A DNA stretch of 64,000 nucleotides from Eubacterium sp. (GCA_015655975.1 DVEP01000018.1:104764-168763); one strand, 5' to 3'. Counted from the stretch's first letter, positions 44,642 through 54,555 are shown. Notes: a model not told the origin generated them from the letters alone. Made by a program: numbers and translations.

Positions 44642-45727
44642 ATGGTAACAGGTGTTGTGTGCGAATTTAACCCTTTTCACAACGGCCACGCTCACTTAAT
44701 TAATGAAATCAAAAAGAATAACGATACAAAAGTAGTTGCTTTTATGAGCGGAAACTTTGTACAACGAGGCGACGCGGCAATTTTTGACAAATACTCACGG
44801 GCAAAAACTGCCGTTCAAAACGGCGCAGACCTTGTAATTGAAATACCGACGGTCTTTGCAGTGCAGTCTGCCGAAGGTTTTGCAAAAGCGTCAACAGACC
44901 TGATGAAAGCAAGCAATGTTGTTGACTCAATCGCTTTCGGGGCAGAGTGTGCGGACTCTGAAAAACTGAAAGAAGTTGCCGACTTTTTAAAAAATGGTCA
45001 AACTCAAAAAATGATTGCAGAAGAAATGAAAAAAGGCATATCGTACGCAAAGGCAGTTCAAAACATTGCAAAAACAGACATTTTGGCAACTCCGAACAAT
45101 GTGTTGGCAATTGAATATTTAAAAAACTGCGACTTTTCTGCCACCGCCGTTAAAAGAATAGGAAAAGGACACGACACCGACGATATTTTTTACAGCGCGA
45201 GTGCAATACGCGAAGAACTCAGGAAAAACAACGAGGACAAATTGAATTTTGCAATGCTCAAGAACTGTGAAAATGCAATTCTTTACAAACTGCGTACTAT
45301 GAGCAAAAGCGACTTTTTACTTATTCCCGATGTAACCGAAGGGCTGGAAAACAAAATTGTCAAATCTGTTGCAGAAAACACAAATCTTGACGATATTATA
45401 ATGTCTGTAAAGTCAAAACGATATACGCACGCAAGAATACGACGAATTATTTTGAGAGCTTTCTTGGGAATCACAAAAGATGACATACAAAATGTTCCCT
45501 ATTTGAAAATTTTGGCTTTTAACGAAAACGGAAGAAATATTTTAACAGACATTAAAGAAAAATCGTCTTTACCTATTATAACAAAACACAAAGAAGCAAA
45601 AGAACTGAGCGGATACGCAAAGTATCTGTATGAAAAGGAGTGTATGTTTACAGACATATATTCTCTGATGTTTAACGAGGCGAAAAAGTGTTGTGAAGAA
45701 CAACGAAACAGTGTAATAAAAATATAA
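44642..45727 (+). CDS. tmcAL: tRNA(Met) cytidine acetate ligase TmcAL
   Basis: A 361-residue nucleotidyltransferase-like protein. VCEFNPFHNGHAHLI holds the HxGH motif, SGNFVQRGDAAIFDKY and NGADLVIEIPTVFAVQSAEGFA are family signatures. TmcAL makes N4-acetylcytidine at the wobble base of elongator tRNA(Met) using acetate and ATP. The family usually has about 400 residues, so this is slightly short at the C-terminus, where YAKYLYEKECMFTDIYS is still recognisable. It is divergent from ackA and has a strong terminator. Confidence 0.93.
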   Translation: MVTGVVCEFNPFHNGHAHLINEIKKNNDTKVVAFMSGNFVQRGDAAIFDKYSRAKTAVQNGADLVIEIPTVFAVQSAEGFAKASTDLMKASNVVDSIAFGAECADSEKLKEVADFLKNGQTQKMIAEEMKKGISYAKAVQNIAKTDILATPNNVLAIEYLKNCDFSATAVKRIGKGHDTDDIFYSASAIREELRKNNEDKLNFAMLKNCENAILYKLRTMSKSDFLLIPDVTEGLENKIVKSVAENTNLDDIIMSVKSKRYTHARIRRIILRAFLGITKDDIQNVPYLKILAFNENGRNILTDIKEKSSLPIITKHKEAKELSGYAKYLYEKECMFTDIYSLMFNEAKKCCEEQRNSVIKI

Positions 45728-45760
45728 CAGGCAGGTGTAAAACACCTGCCTGTTATATTT
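45721..45760. terminator. Bidirectional terminator between tmcAL and the mannosidase operon
   Basis: A perfect stem of at least 15 bp (45724-45738 with 45742-45756) around a 3-nt loop, core AACAGGCAGGTGT, ending in TATTTTT. Confidence 0.92.
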
Positions 45761-48307
45761 TTACACTTGGACATCATTGCTGAGTCTGCCGTGATATATT
45801 GCATTTCCGATATTTAACGGAGAGAGAAAAACTTTCAACTGCTTAAACTTTGTTTTAACAATATTTTTATCCATCTCCACATCACACAAACTGCTCACAC
45901 TCAAACTTTCATTTTGTTCTTCCACAGTCATATTCTTGTCAAAATTCATTGTAACTGTTTTTGACTGATTCGGCAACAAATCGAAATAGTTGTCGCTGAA
46001 CGGAAGTGTTGATTTTGAACTGTTTATTTTTACGAAACGGGCATATTTATCACTCTTTAATTTGATAAAGATTTTATCGTCGTCAACACTGCAATCGCAA
46101 TTTATATTTGCTTTAGGCAAGTTTAAATCTTTTTCTTTATTGAACAAAAACACCTTTTGCATTAAAAGTTTGTCGTTGTTAAAAAGACTGACTGCCAAAC
46201 CTGTATTTTTACTGTTGTATTTATTCAAAAGCGATTTCATACTGAGTTCAAAAACTTTTTTGTTTTTAACGGCATTTACACGAACAAGTTTGCCCGACTT
46301 TTCAATCGTGCCCTTAGAAAAATCAAAAATTTCATATTGAGCAGTAACATTTTTTGCTCTGTTAAAATCGTTGATTACAAATATTTTAATATATTCGTCT
46401 GTATCTTCTATTGAAACAGACAAAGGAGCATTGAAATTTTTTGCCGAATACTGCAACGCTTTATAATTGCCCATATAGTCTATACTTGACCATGAACAAA
46501 CACCCCAGCAATCGTTTAATTGCCAATACATTGAGCCGTTGCATCTGCCTTTATTTCTGCGCCAATGTTCAGTAGCGTCTGCAATGCACTCTTGCTGAGT
46601 TACCTGAGAAAGATACACATAGTCTTCAAAATGCTTAGGCAAATTAAATCTTGATGCAATATAGTAAATCATTTTTTCATTGCCGTTTGCACACTTTTGA
46701 TGTGATTTGAAAACAGGACTTGAAAGCGAATAGTCCTCAGGCTGCGCAAATTGTTCTATCATTTTCATATCAGGCAGACTTTCAAAACCAAACTCACTGC
46801 AAAAACGGGTATATCTTTTTCTGTAATAGTTCATCGGACGAAGTCCGTGCCAAACGCCCCACAAATGCGTATCGCCGACATTGTCGCTGCAAACACCTTT
46901 ATTGTGGGAAATGCCTATCGGAGAACCTTGAGTGTATGGTGTTGACAAATCTATTTTTCTGATTTCCGGCTCTAAAATATGGTAGAAGAACTTTTCTGTC
47001 CAATCGACATATTTTGTCATATGCGCCCAACCGGAGTGCATATCTTCAATCTCATTGTTACCGTTCCACAAAGCCAAAGACGGATGATGGCAAAGCCTTT
47101 TCACTACGCACTCAACTTCATTTTTTACATTTTGCAAAAAGTCGTCTTCAAAAAACGGATATGCCTGGCACGCAAACTGAAAATCCTGCCATACGAGAAT
47201 ACCCCGTTCGTCGCAAGCGTCATAAAACTCATCGCTTCCGTAGTATCCTCCGCCCCAAATTCGTATCATATTCATATTCGAAAACAATACGGCATCTAAA
47301 AGACAATCCAATTTATCTTTGTCAAATCTTGTAATAAAACAATCAGGAGGAATATAGTTTGAGCCTTTAATAAACAATGGAACGCCGTTTAAAACAAACT
47401 GAAAATTCTTGCCGTATTCATCTTTTTCTCTATTGAGTTCTATCGTTCTGAGACCGATTTTCTTTTGAGAAAAATCAATTTCTTTGTCAAGGCTTATCAA
47501 TCTGACTTCTACGCTGTACAGCGGCTGTTTTTTCTTTTGCGACAACTCGTATGTCCACCAAAGCTGAGGATTTTCCACTGTAAACTCTGCGTTTTCGCCG
47601 AACACTTTTTGAGAATTTCCGTTCGGGTCAACGAGAGAAATCTCACACTCGGCATCTTTTTGAGCGTTGTATTTTTTCAAGTCAACATTTACGCTGACTT
47701 TTACCGATTTTTCACTGTGCGTTTGGCTGACGCTCACAAAATCTATTTTTGCCGTTTTAACAAACTCAAGTTCAATATTTCCCGAGATACCGCAGGAAAC
47801 CAAAACAGGTCCCCAATCCCACCCGAAATGGTATTGAGGTTTTCTGATATGTACAATGCCGTTTTGTCCGTTTGCATTTCTCGGTGCAGGAAGTTTTTTA
47901 TACTTTTCACTGACATATTTTACGGCTGAAAAGAAAACGATTTTAATCTCGTTTTGACCGATTTTAAGAAAATTTTTAACAGGTATGCTATGCTCAACAA
48001 AACAGTTGCAGGCATTAAAAACAAAGTTGCCGTTAATAAAGACATCGCACACAGTGTCAAGCATTTCACAATTTAAAAGCACTTCATCAAACTCAAAATC
48101 TTCTTCTGCAAGTTCAAAACTTCTTTTATATTCCCAGTCTTTTTCGCCTACCCACTGTACATCTTTTTCATTGAGAGCAATATACGGGTCGGGTATGTCG
48201 CCGTTTTTCATCAAGTCCAAAAAATTACAACCCGGAACATTTGCCGTTTTGAACTCGCCGTTATTAAGTTCTCTGAAAAGCCACTGTCCGTTCAAAAGTT
48301 TTTTCAT
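45761..48307 (-). CDS. Beta-mannosidase, GH2
   Basis: An 848-residue GH2 enzyme. It opens with LLNGQWLFRELN and VPGCNFLDLMKNGDIPDPY, typical of beta-mannosidases, and has the barrel motifs LWNGNNEIED (acid/base Glu) and FCSEFGFESLP (nucleophile Glu). It removes terminal beta-mannose from manno-oligosaccharides. No signal peptide, so it acts inside the cell. It is the last gene of the leftward glycan operon. Confidence 0.93.
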   Translation of the reverse strand: MKKLLNGQWLFRELNNGEFKTANVPGCNFLDLMKNGDIPDPYIALNEKDVQWVGEKDWEYKRSFELAEEDFEFDEVLLNCEMLDTVCDVFINGNFVFNACNCFVEHSIPVKNFLKIGQNEIKIVFFSAVKYVSEKYKKLPAPRNANGQNGIVHIRKPQYHFGWDWGPVLVSCGISGNIELEFVKTAKIDFVSVSQTHSEKSVKVSVNVDLKKYNAQKDAECEISLVDPNGNSQKVFGENAEFTVENPQLWWTYELSQKKKQPLYSVEVRLISLDKEIDFSQKKIGLRTIELNREKDEYGKNFQFVLNGVPLFIKGSNYIPPDCFITRFDKDKLDCLLDAVLFSNMNMIRIWGGGYYGSDEFYDACDERGILVWQDFQFACQAYPFFEDDFLQNVKNEVECVVKRLCHHPSLALWNGNNEIEDMHSGWAHMTKYVDWTEKFFYHILEPEIRKIDLSTPYTQGSPIGISHNKGVCSDNVGDTHLWGVWHGLRPMNYYRKRYTRFCSEFGFESLPDMKMIEQFAQPEDYSLSSPVFKSHQKCANGNEKMIYYIASRFNLPKHFEDYVYLSQVTQQECIADATEHWRRNKGRCNGSMYWQLNDCWGVCSWSSIDYMGNYKALQYSAKNFNAPLSVSIEDTDEYIKIFVINDFNRAKNVTAQYEIFDFSKGTIEKSGKLVRVNAVKNKKVFELSMKSLLNKYNSKNTGLAVSLFNNDKLLMQKVFLFNKEKDLNLPKANINCDCSVDDDKIFIKLKSDKYARFVKINSSKSTLPFSDNYFDLLPNQSKTVTMNFDKNMTVEEQNESLSVSSLCDVEMDKNIVKTKFKQLKVFLSPLNIGNAIYHGRLSNDVQV

Positions 48308-48320
48308 ATTTAATCCTTTC

Positions 48321-49256
48321 TTATTTCAAATTAAAATCTGCAAAAATCGGAAAATGGTCCGAAAGGTCTTTCAGATATTCGTACGACAATACGGCAAAAG
48401 TTTCAACTTCGGCATCGCCTTTTAAAAAGATATGGTCGTACGACGGATATTCCCAATTTTGCAAAGTTCCGACAACTTTATTTTGACAAAGCGTTTTAGT
48501 ATCTCTTAAATCGCTTAAAATATTGTTGTACAAATCGGGATAGTCAATCGGCTTTGTATTCGGAGTATCTTCCATTGTATTGAAATCGCCTACCGAAAAT
48601 ACAGGGCATTCATACTTTTGATATAACTCGTTTACGCACGCAATCATTTCATCTTTTTGCACATTCATAATATTCATATATTTTTCTTCTTCGCCCTCAC
48701 GAAGCAAACTGAAATGAGTATTTGTAACAGCAAACCTTTTACCGTCCGCTTTTGTTTCAAACACAGCCCATACAACGCGTCTTAAACGCGGATTGTCTTT
48801 TTCTGAATATGCAAAATTTCCGCTGTCAATAAGATTTAATGTTTCTGAATTGTAAACCATCGCCGTCATTCTGACGAACGATGCGGTCGATACAGGGTAA
48901 AGCATTTTATAGCCTTTTGGCAAATTGTGTTTTATACAACAAAACCAACCGTCACACATTTCCTGAATGCCGATTACATCAGGAGAATATTTTTCTATCA
49001 AACTGATATACTGTTTTGCGCGGGGTTTGACGGGTTTTCCGCCCCAACTCTCATAGCCTACCAAAAGGTTAGAAGACATTATTCTGACATCTGCGTTGTT
49101 TTTAAAACAAGTTTGCTCCGACTGACTTTCAAAATCCTGAGGAAGTTTTTCTTTTGAAATACTGCCTCTGAACAAATAAACCGAAGTAGGAACTATTGCG
49201 ACAAGCAAACAAAATATCACAATAACCGACAATACTATTTTAAAACACTTACTCAT
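48321..49256 (-). CDS. Endonuclease/exonuclease/phosphatase-fold protein, exported or membrane-anchored
   Basis: A 311-residue EEP-fold protein behind an N-terminal hydrophobic helix (about residues 5-28), so the domain is extracytoplasmic. Conserved residues: Asn in MSSNLLVGY, Glu in IGIQEM, His in NTHFS, Asp/Asn in GDFNT and Asp/His in SDHFP. The fold includes nucleases, inositol phosphatases and sphingomyelinases; the substrate is unknown. The start ATG 49256 follows the GH16 stop by 5 bp; a TTG at 49265 has no ribosome site. Its presence among glycosidases is unusual. Confidence 0.85.
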   Translation of the reverse strand: MSKCFKIVLSVIVIFCLLVAIVPTSVYLFRGSISKEKLPQDFESQSEQTCFKNNADVRIMSSNLLVGYESWGGKPVKPRAKQYISLIEKYSPDVIGIQEMCDGWFCCIKHNLPKGYKMLYPVSTASFVRMTAMVYNSETLNLIDSGNFAYSEKDNPRLRRVVWAVFETKADGKRFAVTNTHFSLLREGEEEKYMNIMNVQKDEMIACVNELYQKYECPVFSVGDFNTMEDTPNTKPIDYPDLYNNILSDLRDTKTLCQNKVVGTLQNWEYPSYDHIFLKGDAEVETFAVLSYEYLKDLSDHFPIFADFNLK

Positions 49257-49261
49257 ACAAA

Positions 49262-50314
49262 TCAACCCATATCCATATTTCCTGAATAATCAGAATCATT
49301 TTTTATATATTGCTCAAAGTTTTCATTTTGCCAAACTTTTACATAGTCAACCATAAAGTCGTCAGCATTTTCGTCGTGGCTGAACTTACCTATTTTTTGA
49401 CCGTGAGGACCGTAGCCGTCGCCTGCATCAATCTCAACGGTAAGTCTCAAAAACTCTTTGACTTTTGCTACATTTCCGTCCGCTGTTGCCCAAGTCGGCT
49501 CACCGTCAATATAGAAAACATAGTATTCAGGAGTCCATTTAAGCGCGTATGTATGGTAGCCGTCGTATAAATCTTGTTCCAAATCGCCTATATAGTCGGC
49601 AACTTTTGCATCTTTTCCGTAACCGTCCCAAAGAAGCGCGTGCCCCATTTTTGAACTGTCGCTTTTTCTGAAAGCGCTTTCAAAAACATCAATTTCAGTT
49701 CCGTCTTCGCCCTCGTTACCGACTTTTCGCTGATTTGAAGACTGAAGCCAAAACGCAGACCACAAACCATCGGAATTCGGGAACTTGGCACGACACTCAA
49801 AATAGCCGAAAGCCTGAGAAAACAACAATTCGTCGCTTGTACCTTTGTTGTCGTTGTTGTTTCCCACAACTTTTCTTGTTTCAATACCCGAAGTAAACCT
49901 GCCCTCTTTAGGACAATCTCCGTCGCACTCATGATTGTTTTCATAGCGCGAATGAATTATGACATTTGAATCTTTAACCTCGACCATTTCGGGACACCAC
50001 CAGCAAGCCTGCTCCGGTTTTCTTTTTTTGTCGCTCTGCCATCTTATTGCGTGAGGAGATGTAGTCCAAATTTCTTTGTTTCCGTTGTATCTTTCACCGA
50101 ATTTGATATTTTCGTTTAGTTTTGTTCCGTTAAAATCGTCTTCAAAAACCAGATACCAACCGTCTTTGTCAAGTTCGGGCAACGACAAGTCATAGCCCTT
50201 ATTTTTCCAATCGTCGTTGTCATTTTCTTTATTTTCCGAGTTTTTCGCACATCCGCACAAAACAACGGTTGCCGTCAAAGTCATTGCCAAAATAACTGCA
50301 AATATTTTTTTCAT
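49262..50314 (-). CDS. Glycoside hydrolase family 16 lipoprotein
   Basis: A 350-residue lipoprotein with a lipobox LCGC near residue 21. The GH16 catalytic motif is clear: GTEIDVFE, with two Glu and the helper Asp. The insert with CxxC-type Cys (CWWCPE, CDGDCP) is extra. GH16 enzymes cut beta-1,3/1,4-glucans, laminarin, agar or related chains; the specificity is not readable. It acts on the outer surface. GGGGG precedes ATG 50314. Confidence 0.9.
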   Translation of the reverse strand: MKKIFAVILAMTLTATVVLCGCAKNSENKENDNDDWKNKGYDLSLPELDKDGWYLVFEDDFNGTKLNENIKFGERYNGNKEIWTTSPHAIRWQSDKKRKPEQACWWCPEMVEVKDSNVIIHSRYENNHECDGDCPKEGRFTSGIETRKVVGNNNDNKGTSDELLFSQAFGYFECRAKFPNSDGLWSAFWLQSSNQRKVGNEGEDGTEIDVFESAFRKSDSSKMGHALLWDGYGKDAKVADYIGDLEQDLYDGYHTYALKWTPEYYVFYIDGEPTWATADGNVAKVKEFLRLTVEIDAGDGYGPHGQKIGKFSHDENADDFMVDYVKVWQNENFEQYIKNDSDYSGNMDMG

Positions 50315-50328
50315 ATAAAAACCCCCGA

Positions 50329-52767
50329 TTATTTTTTTAATTTTATCAATAAGCCCTGTCTTCTGCGCAATTTCTTTGCAGAAGTTACATTTGTTTTTAT
50401 TGTGAACTTATTTTCAAAACAAATTTTTTCAACGCTTTTATGTTTGAAACCGAGCAATTTTTCATCTATACTCAAGTTGAACTTTTGCGCTTTGTTTGAA
50501 AAATTATATATTGCAATAAGAGCCTCGTCATCTTTCAAATATGTTGTTGTCAAAACATTTTCATTGTCGGTGTGTACAGGATTTTTACTGTTCCAATATC
50601 CGAGCATTTTGCTTTTTTCAATTTGGAACTCATCCCAAACTCTGTACATTTGGACAGCATTTTTATGTCCCCATCCGTAACGGTTGTTCATAGCGTAAAT
50701 CATACCGAGATACAAATCTCCGCCGCCTTCAAGCATCTGTCCCGTAACACCGTACGGAATACCGCTCACTTCTGCAAGCATATATTCGGGAGAATAGTTT
50801 TTATAAATAAAACCTTCGCCGAGCCAAATACTGTCAAGAAACGGCAAAATATCAATATACAAATTGAGACAACTTATATCGCCTGCCCTTTCTTCTTCGT
50901 GGTTCCACATATGCATATCTATAAGCCCGTTCACTTTTTGCAGTACCTTTTTCGCACGCTCCAAAGTAGTTCTGTCAAGCGCCGTATCGTCAATATATAT
51001 ACCCTTGATACCGATATTTTCAACAAGCCACTTTAATCCCTCAACATAGTAGTTATCGAGTCGTGTGTCAGGTTTTACAATGAATGAAATATCGTGGTCG
51101 TTTTTATACTTTCCGTGCTTATACTTAACAAACCAGCCCGATATAATATCTTCTCCGAAATTATCAACGAGCCACTGCGGTTTTTCTTTTTGCCAAGAAT
51201 GACTTACGCCTTGTTTTCGCAAAATAATCTCATCGCCGAGCGCCTTGTAAACAAATGTTTCTGCCATGTGGTTGCTGTGCTCACGCTCTGTATAGTAGAG
51301 TTTGACGCCGATATTTTTTTCTTTTGCATAGTCAACGGCGTTTTTAAGTCTTTCGGTTTCATAAAACGGATAGTTTATAAACGGCATAATCATATTGCCC
51401 TGATGGAAAATGACATCTGTCAAACCTTTTTTATTTGCATTGTCTATTTCTTTTATTTCGTTTTTGAGTTTATTGCTATGACTGTACCTTACTGAAAAAG
51501 CCTTTTTATAGTCAATAGGTTTAAGAGGTGTGAAATGAAATTCAAAGTCAAACTTTCTCTCAGTGTCTTTTTTAAAATTGAACTTACCTGTTGAAGCAAA
51601 AACACAAACGCAGTCGCTTTGCGTTTTCACATTCAGCGTACCTTTGCCGTAATTGTCCCAAGTTTCTGTCGGAATATTTATAGGCATATTTTTATAAAAA
51701 ATATTTACAAGCGGTTTGATATATTTTTCTGCTTTGAACTTCACACGCATACCGCAATTGACACTGCCGACAAAAAAACAATCGTGATGTTTATTGTTGT
51801 CCCACTTTTCGCAAACGCTCGCGCTTTTAGACGCTCTCACGCCCAAACCGTGCATGAAATCCGCCGAATTTTTATCAACATCTATTTCCAATTTAACATC
51901 TTCTGCCGAAAAGTCTTTTTTCGGCAATACGGAAATTGAATACTGCAAAAGACCGTCATAGAACAAAATCGAATTGACGCTTGCAAAATACAAATCATTT
52001 TCACATTTTGTAACAGTTTTAATTTTATTACCGCAAACAGTTGCAGTTGTTTTTCCGTTTGGCAAAGGACTGTCTCCGATTAAAAACTCTACGCTGTTTT
52101 TTAACAAAGTTTTTTGTACGGTACCCGATATCTCTGTCGATTCGTCAAAAAACGAAAAAACCTGAGCAGGCAAACCGCACCCGTCCAGTTCTATTTTTCT
52201 TCCGAGGACAGACAAACTCGTTGAATTTGTCTTTTCATCTGTTAAAAATGACGGTTTAATATACGGCTTAACAATCGTATCGTCCTGACAAACATCTGAA
52301 TTGAGCCACTTCAGTCTTGAAAGTCTCCACAAATCGTTGTAGCCGTTATTTTCAATAGGCTCATCTGTAACATTTAATTCAAGTTTGAAGTCAACTTCTT
52401 TTTTATCGGAAGTGATTTTCACAAAACACTCCGTTTTCTGTGCTGTTTTTTCTTTTGCCTCTAAAACAAAAAATAACGGTTGTATAATATTTGGTTTGAG
52501 TTCAACGCTTTGTTTCTTTGAATTTCCGAACTTATCAACAATATCTGTATTCAAACAAAAAGCTTCTATATCGTTGTTTTCCGAGTAAAAAGAAACATCT
52601 TTTATAATTTCATTTGAATTTGAAACCGCGGCAATTTGAACAACATACGCCTCATTGCAAGACATTTTAACTTTTGCAGAAGACGATATTTTTTCTTTTC
52701 CTTCTAAAATGCTCAAGTCTTCAAAGTGAATTATTTTATCTGTTCTGTCAAATAAATATAAGTCCAT
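50329..52767 (-). CDS. DUF6067/GH123-like glycoside hydrolase domain protein
   Basis: An 812-residue protein with no signal peptide. It has a long beta-rich N-terminal part, with RLSRLKWLNSDVCQDD near residue 147, characteristic of the DUF6067 / GH123-like family. A TIM-barrel region (about residues 440-700) contains GIKGIYIDDTALDRTTLERAK, with paired Asp that could be catalytic. The family acts on sugars or glycosides; the substrate is unknown. It is the first gene of the operon, 14 bp before the GH16 gene. Confidence 0.7.
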   Translation of the reverse strand: MDLYLFDRTDKIIHFEDLSILEGKEKISSSAKVKMSCNEAYVVQIAAVSNSNEIIKDVSFYSENNDIEAFCLNTDIVDKFGNSKKQSVELKPNIIQPLFFVLEAKEKTAQKTECFVKITSDKKEVDFKLELNVTDEPIENNGYNDLWRLSRLKWLNSDVCQDDTIVKPYIKPSFLTDEKTNSTSLSVLGRKIELDGCGLPAQVFSFFDESTEISGTVQKTLLKNSVEFLIGDSPLPNGKTTATVCGNKIKTVTKCENDLYFASVNSILFYDGLLQYSISVLPKKDFSAEDVKLEIDVDKNSADFMHGLGVRASKSASVCEKWDNNKHHDCFFVGSVNCGMRVKFKAEKYIKPLVNIFYKNMPINIPTETWDNYGKGTLNVKTQSDCVCVFASTGKFNFKKDTERKFDFEFHFTPLKPIDYKKAFSVRYSHSNKLKNEIKEIDNANKKGLTDVIFHQGNMIMPFINYPFYETERLKNAVDYAKEKNIGVKLYYTEREHSNHMAETFVYKALGDEIILRKQGVSHSWQKEKPQWLVDNFGEDIISGWFVKYKHGKYKNDHDISFIVKPDTRLDNYYVEGLKWLVENIGIKGIYIDDTALDRTTLERAKKVLQKVNGLIDMHMWNHEEERAGDISCLNLYIDILPFLDSIWLGEGFIYKNYSPEYMLAEVSGIPYGVTGQMLEGGGDLYLGMIYAMNNRYGWGHKNAVQMYRVWDEFQIEKSKMLGYWNSKNPVHTDNENVLTTTYLKDDEALIAIYNFSNKAQKFNLSIDEKLLGFKHKSVEKICFENKFTIKTNVTSAKKLRRRQGLLIKLKK

Positions 52768-52807
52768 ACTAACCCTTTCAAAAATAATATATAATTCTAT
52801 AAATTAA

Positions 52808-52853
52808 ATTATAAATGAAATTAATTGAAAGTAAATTCAAAATACGGTATAAT
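52808..52853. promoter_or_regulatory. Overlapping divergent promoters of araC and the glycan operon
   Basis: Plus strand: TTGAAA (52825-52830), 17 bp, TATAAT (52848-52853) for araC. Minus strand: TTTACT (52830-52835), 16 bp, TATAAT (52808-52813) for the operon. The two -35 boxes abut, so polymerases compete. TTGAA/TTCAA forms an inverted repeat inside (52825-52840). Confidence 0.65.
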
Positions 52854-52885
52854 ACATATATAAATCGGAAATCGGAGTTTAAAAA

Positions 52886-53767
52886 ATGTATCAAAGCAAT
52901 TCTTTTTATATTGACAGACAAAACAAACTTGAGTCTTTCTGCCCTCAAGTACACAGTATCTTCAATATTTTAGCAGACGAAACATATAATCACTTTACTT
53001 CGGAAGATGAAAAGTCCCAACAACCCGAAAATGCGATAGCATTTATTCACTGTGTTGACGGAAAAGGCGAAATTACACTGACAAACAAAAAAGTGGTTTT
53101 GCAAAAGAACAGATTTGTTATGATAAAATTCAACGATATTGTTAAATACAAAAGTACATCGGATATTTGGGGCTATCGTTGGGTAAACTTTGTTTTAAAA
53201 CACCCTACGGACGAATTTTGTCTGAACAAAATTTACAAAGCGTCATTAACCGAGAATTCCAATCTTGTTTTCAACAAAATGCTGAACAATGCCAATTCAA
53301 AAAATCAAAACGAAAACTACATTGACACTTTATTTTCTCTGTACATTTACTCGATATTTTTATACAAAGAGCAAGAAGAAATTAACTACCTGACTCCAAA
53401 CAACAAAAAGTTAATAGATGAAATCTGCTCATATATAGACCAAAAAATTCACTCAAAAATTTCAGTTGACGAAATATCGGATTTTTTTGATATTTCTTCA
53501 AGAAGACTTCACCAAATTTTCTCAAAAGAACTCGGTGTTTCTCCTAAAAAATACATAATAGACAAAAAAATGAAAAAAGCGTATAAATTGCTTACACAAA
53601 CATCTCTCCCGATAAATAAAATAGCGTATTCGCTTTCGTTCAGTTCCCCGTATCACTTCACATATGAATTCACAAAAACTTATCATCAGTCTCCGTCATC
53701 CGTAAGAAAATCGGAAATGCAAAAAGAAAATGTCGCTGATAAAAGCAACGAAAACGACAATGAATAG
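52886..53767 (+). CDS. AraC family transcriptional regulator
   Basis: A 293-residue regulator. Residues 1-165 form a cupin-like sugar-sensing domain (HCVDGKGEITLTNKKVVLQKN). Residues 185-280 hold two helix-turn-helix motifs (ISVDEISDFFDISSRRLHQIF and NKIAYSLSFSSPYHFTYEFT). It is divergent from the glycan operon with overlapping promoters, so it probably activates it in response to a released sugar. A terminator follows. Confidence 0.93.
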   Translation: MYQSNSFYIDRQNKLESFCPQVHSIFNILADETYNHFTSEDEKSQQPENAIAFIHCVDGKGEITLTNKKVVLQKNRFVMIKFNDIVKYKSTSDIWGYRWVNFVLKHPTDEFCLNKIYKASLTENSNLVFNKMLNNANSKNQNENYIDTLFSLYIYSIFLYKEQEEINYLTPNNKKLIDEICSYIDQKIHSKISVDEISDFFDISSRRLHQIFSKELGVSPKKYIIDKKMKKAYKLLTQTSLPINKIAYSLSFSSPYHFTYEFTKTYHQSPSSVRKSEMQKENVADKSNENDNE

Positions 53768-53772
53768 CAACA

Positions 53773-53818
53773 AAAAAGCAGTCAAAACCTGTTCAAAGAA
53801 CTTGTTTGACTGCTTTTT
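53773..53818. terminator. Bidirectional terminator between araC and the HAD gene
   Basis: AAAAAGCAGTCAAA (53773-53786) pairs with TTTGACTGCTTTTT (53805-53818) around an 18-nt loop. Confidence 0.88.
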
Positions 53819-53878
53819 ATATTGAGTTTTATCAGAAGTTAAATGTCGTTGTTTTAAATGTGAAAAAACGATTTTCAC

Positions 53879-54526
53879 TCAAAACAATTTTGGTATGTAG
53901 GACGGTTCGTCGATGATAACAGACGGATTTTCCTTGAAAAGTTCGTCGAACTTTCTGAAACCCCAAGTTACGCCGACAGCCTCTATACCTGCATTGTTTG
54001 CCGTTTGCATATCTATATTTGTATCGCCGAAATAAAGCGCTTCCGACATTTTACAGCCTGCCTGCTCTACAGCTTTTATTGCCATTGTCGGATTTGGTTT
54101 TGTCGGCACGCCGTCAACCTGACCGACTATAACATCGAAAAAGTTTTCTCCGAAGAAATAGTCAAGTATTCCGACAGCTGCCTCCTGTACTTTGTTTGTA
54201 CAAACGCAAACTTTAATTCCTTTTTGTTTAATCTCTTTTATAGCGTCGATAATTCCGTCGTACGGTTTTGTTTTATTGAGTTTATTTTTATCATAGTACT
54301 CCATAAAAACATTAAACGCTTTATCAAGTTCTTCTTCTGTCAACTTGCCCTCAAAAATTCTTTCGACAAGTTTTCTGTTGCCGTTTCCTACAAAATATTT
54401 ATACTCTTCGTACGACCATTCCTTGTCTTTACCGAATTGTTTAAGTGTATAGTTACCCGCGTCTCCCAAATCTTCAATAGTATTGATGAGAGTACCGTCA
54501 AGGTCAAACAATGCGCATTTAATCAT
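53879..54526 (-). CDS. HAD family hydrolase (phosphoglycolate phosphatase-like)
   Basis: A 215-residue HAD phosphatase. The first motif is FDLDGTLINT, with the helical cap at residues 15-80, CVCTNK with the Thr of motif II, and YFGDTNIDMQTANNAG as motif IV. Substrate unknown; family members remove phosphate from phosphoglycolate or other small metabolites. It is 29 bp after potD and is likely at the tail of the polyamine operon. Confidence 0.9.
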   Translation of the reverse strand: MIKCALFDLDGTLINTIEDLGDAGNYTLKQFGKDKEWSYEEYKYFVGNGNRKLVERIFEGKLTEEELDKAFNVFMEYYDKNKLNKTKPYDGIIDAIKEIKQKGIKVCVCTNKVQEAAVGILDYFFGENFFDVIVGQVDGVPTKPNPTMAIKAVEQAGCKMSEALYFGDTNIDMQTANNAGIEAVGVTWGFRKFDELFKENPSVIIDEPSYIPKLF

Positions 54527-54555
54527 TTTTTAATCACCTTTATTTTTCACACTAT

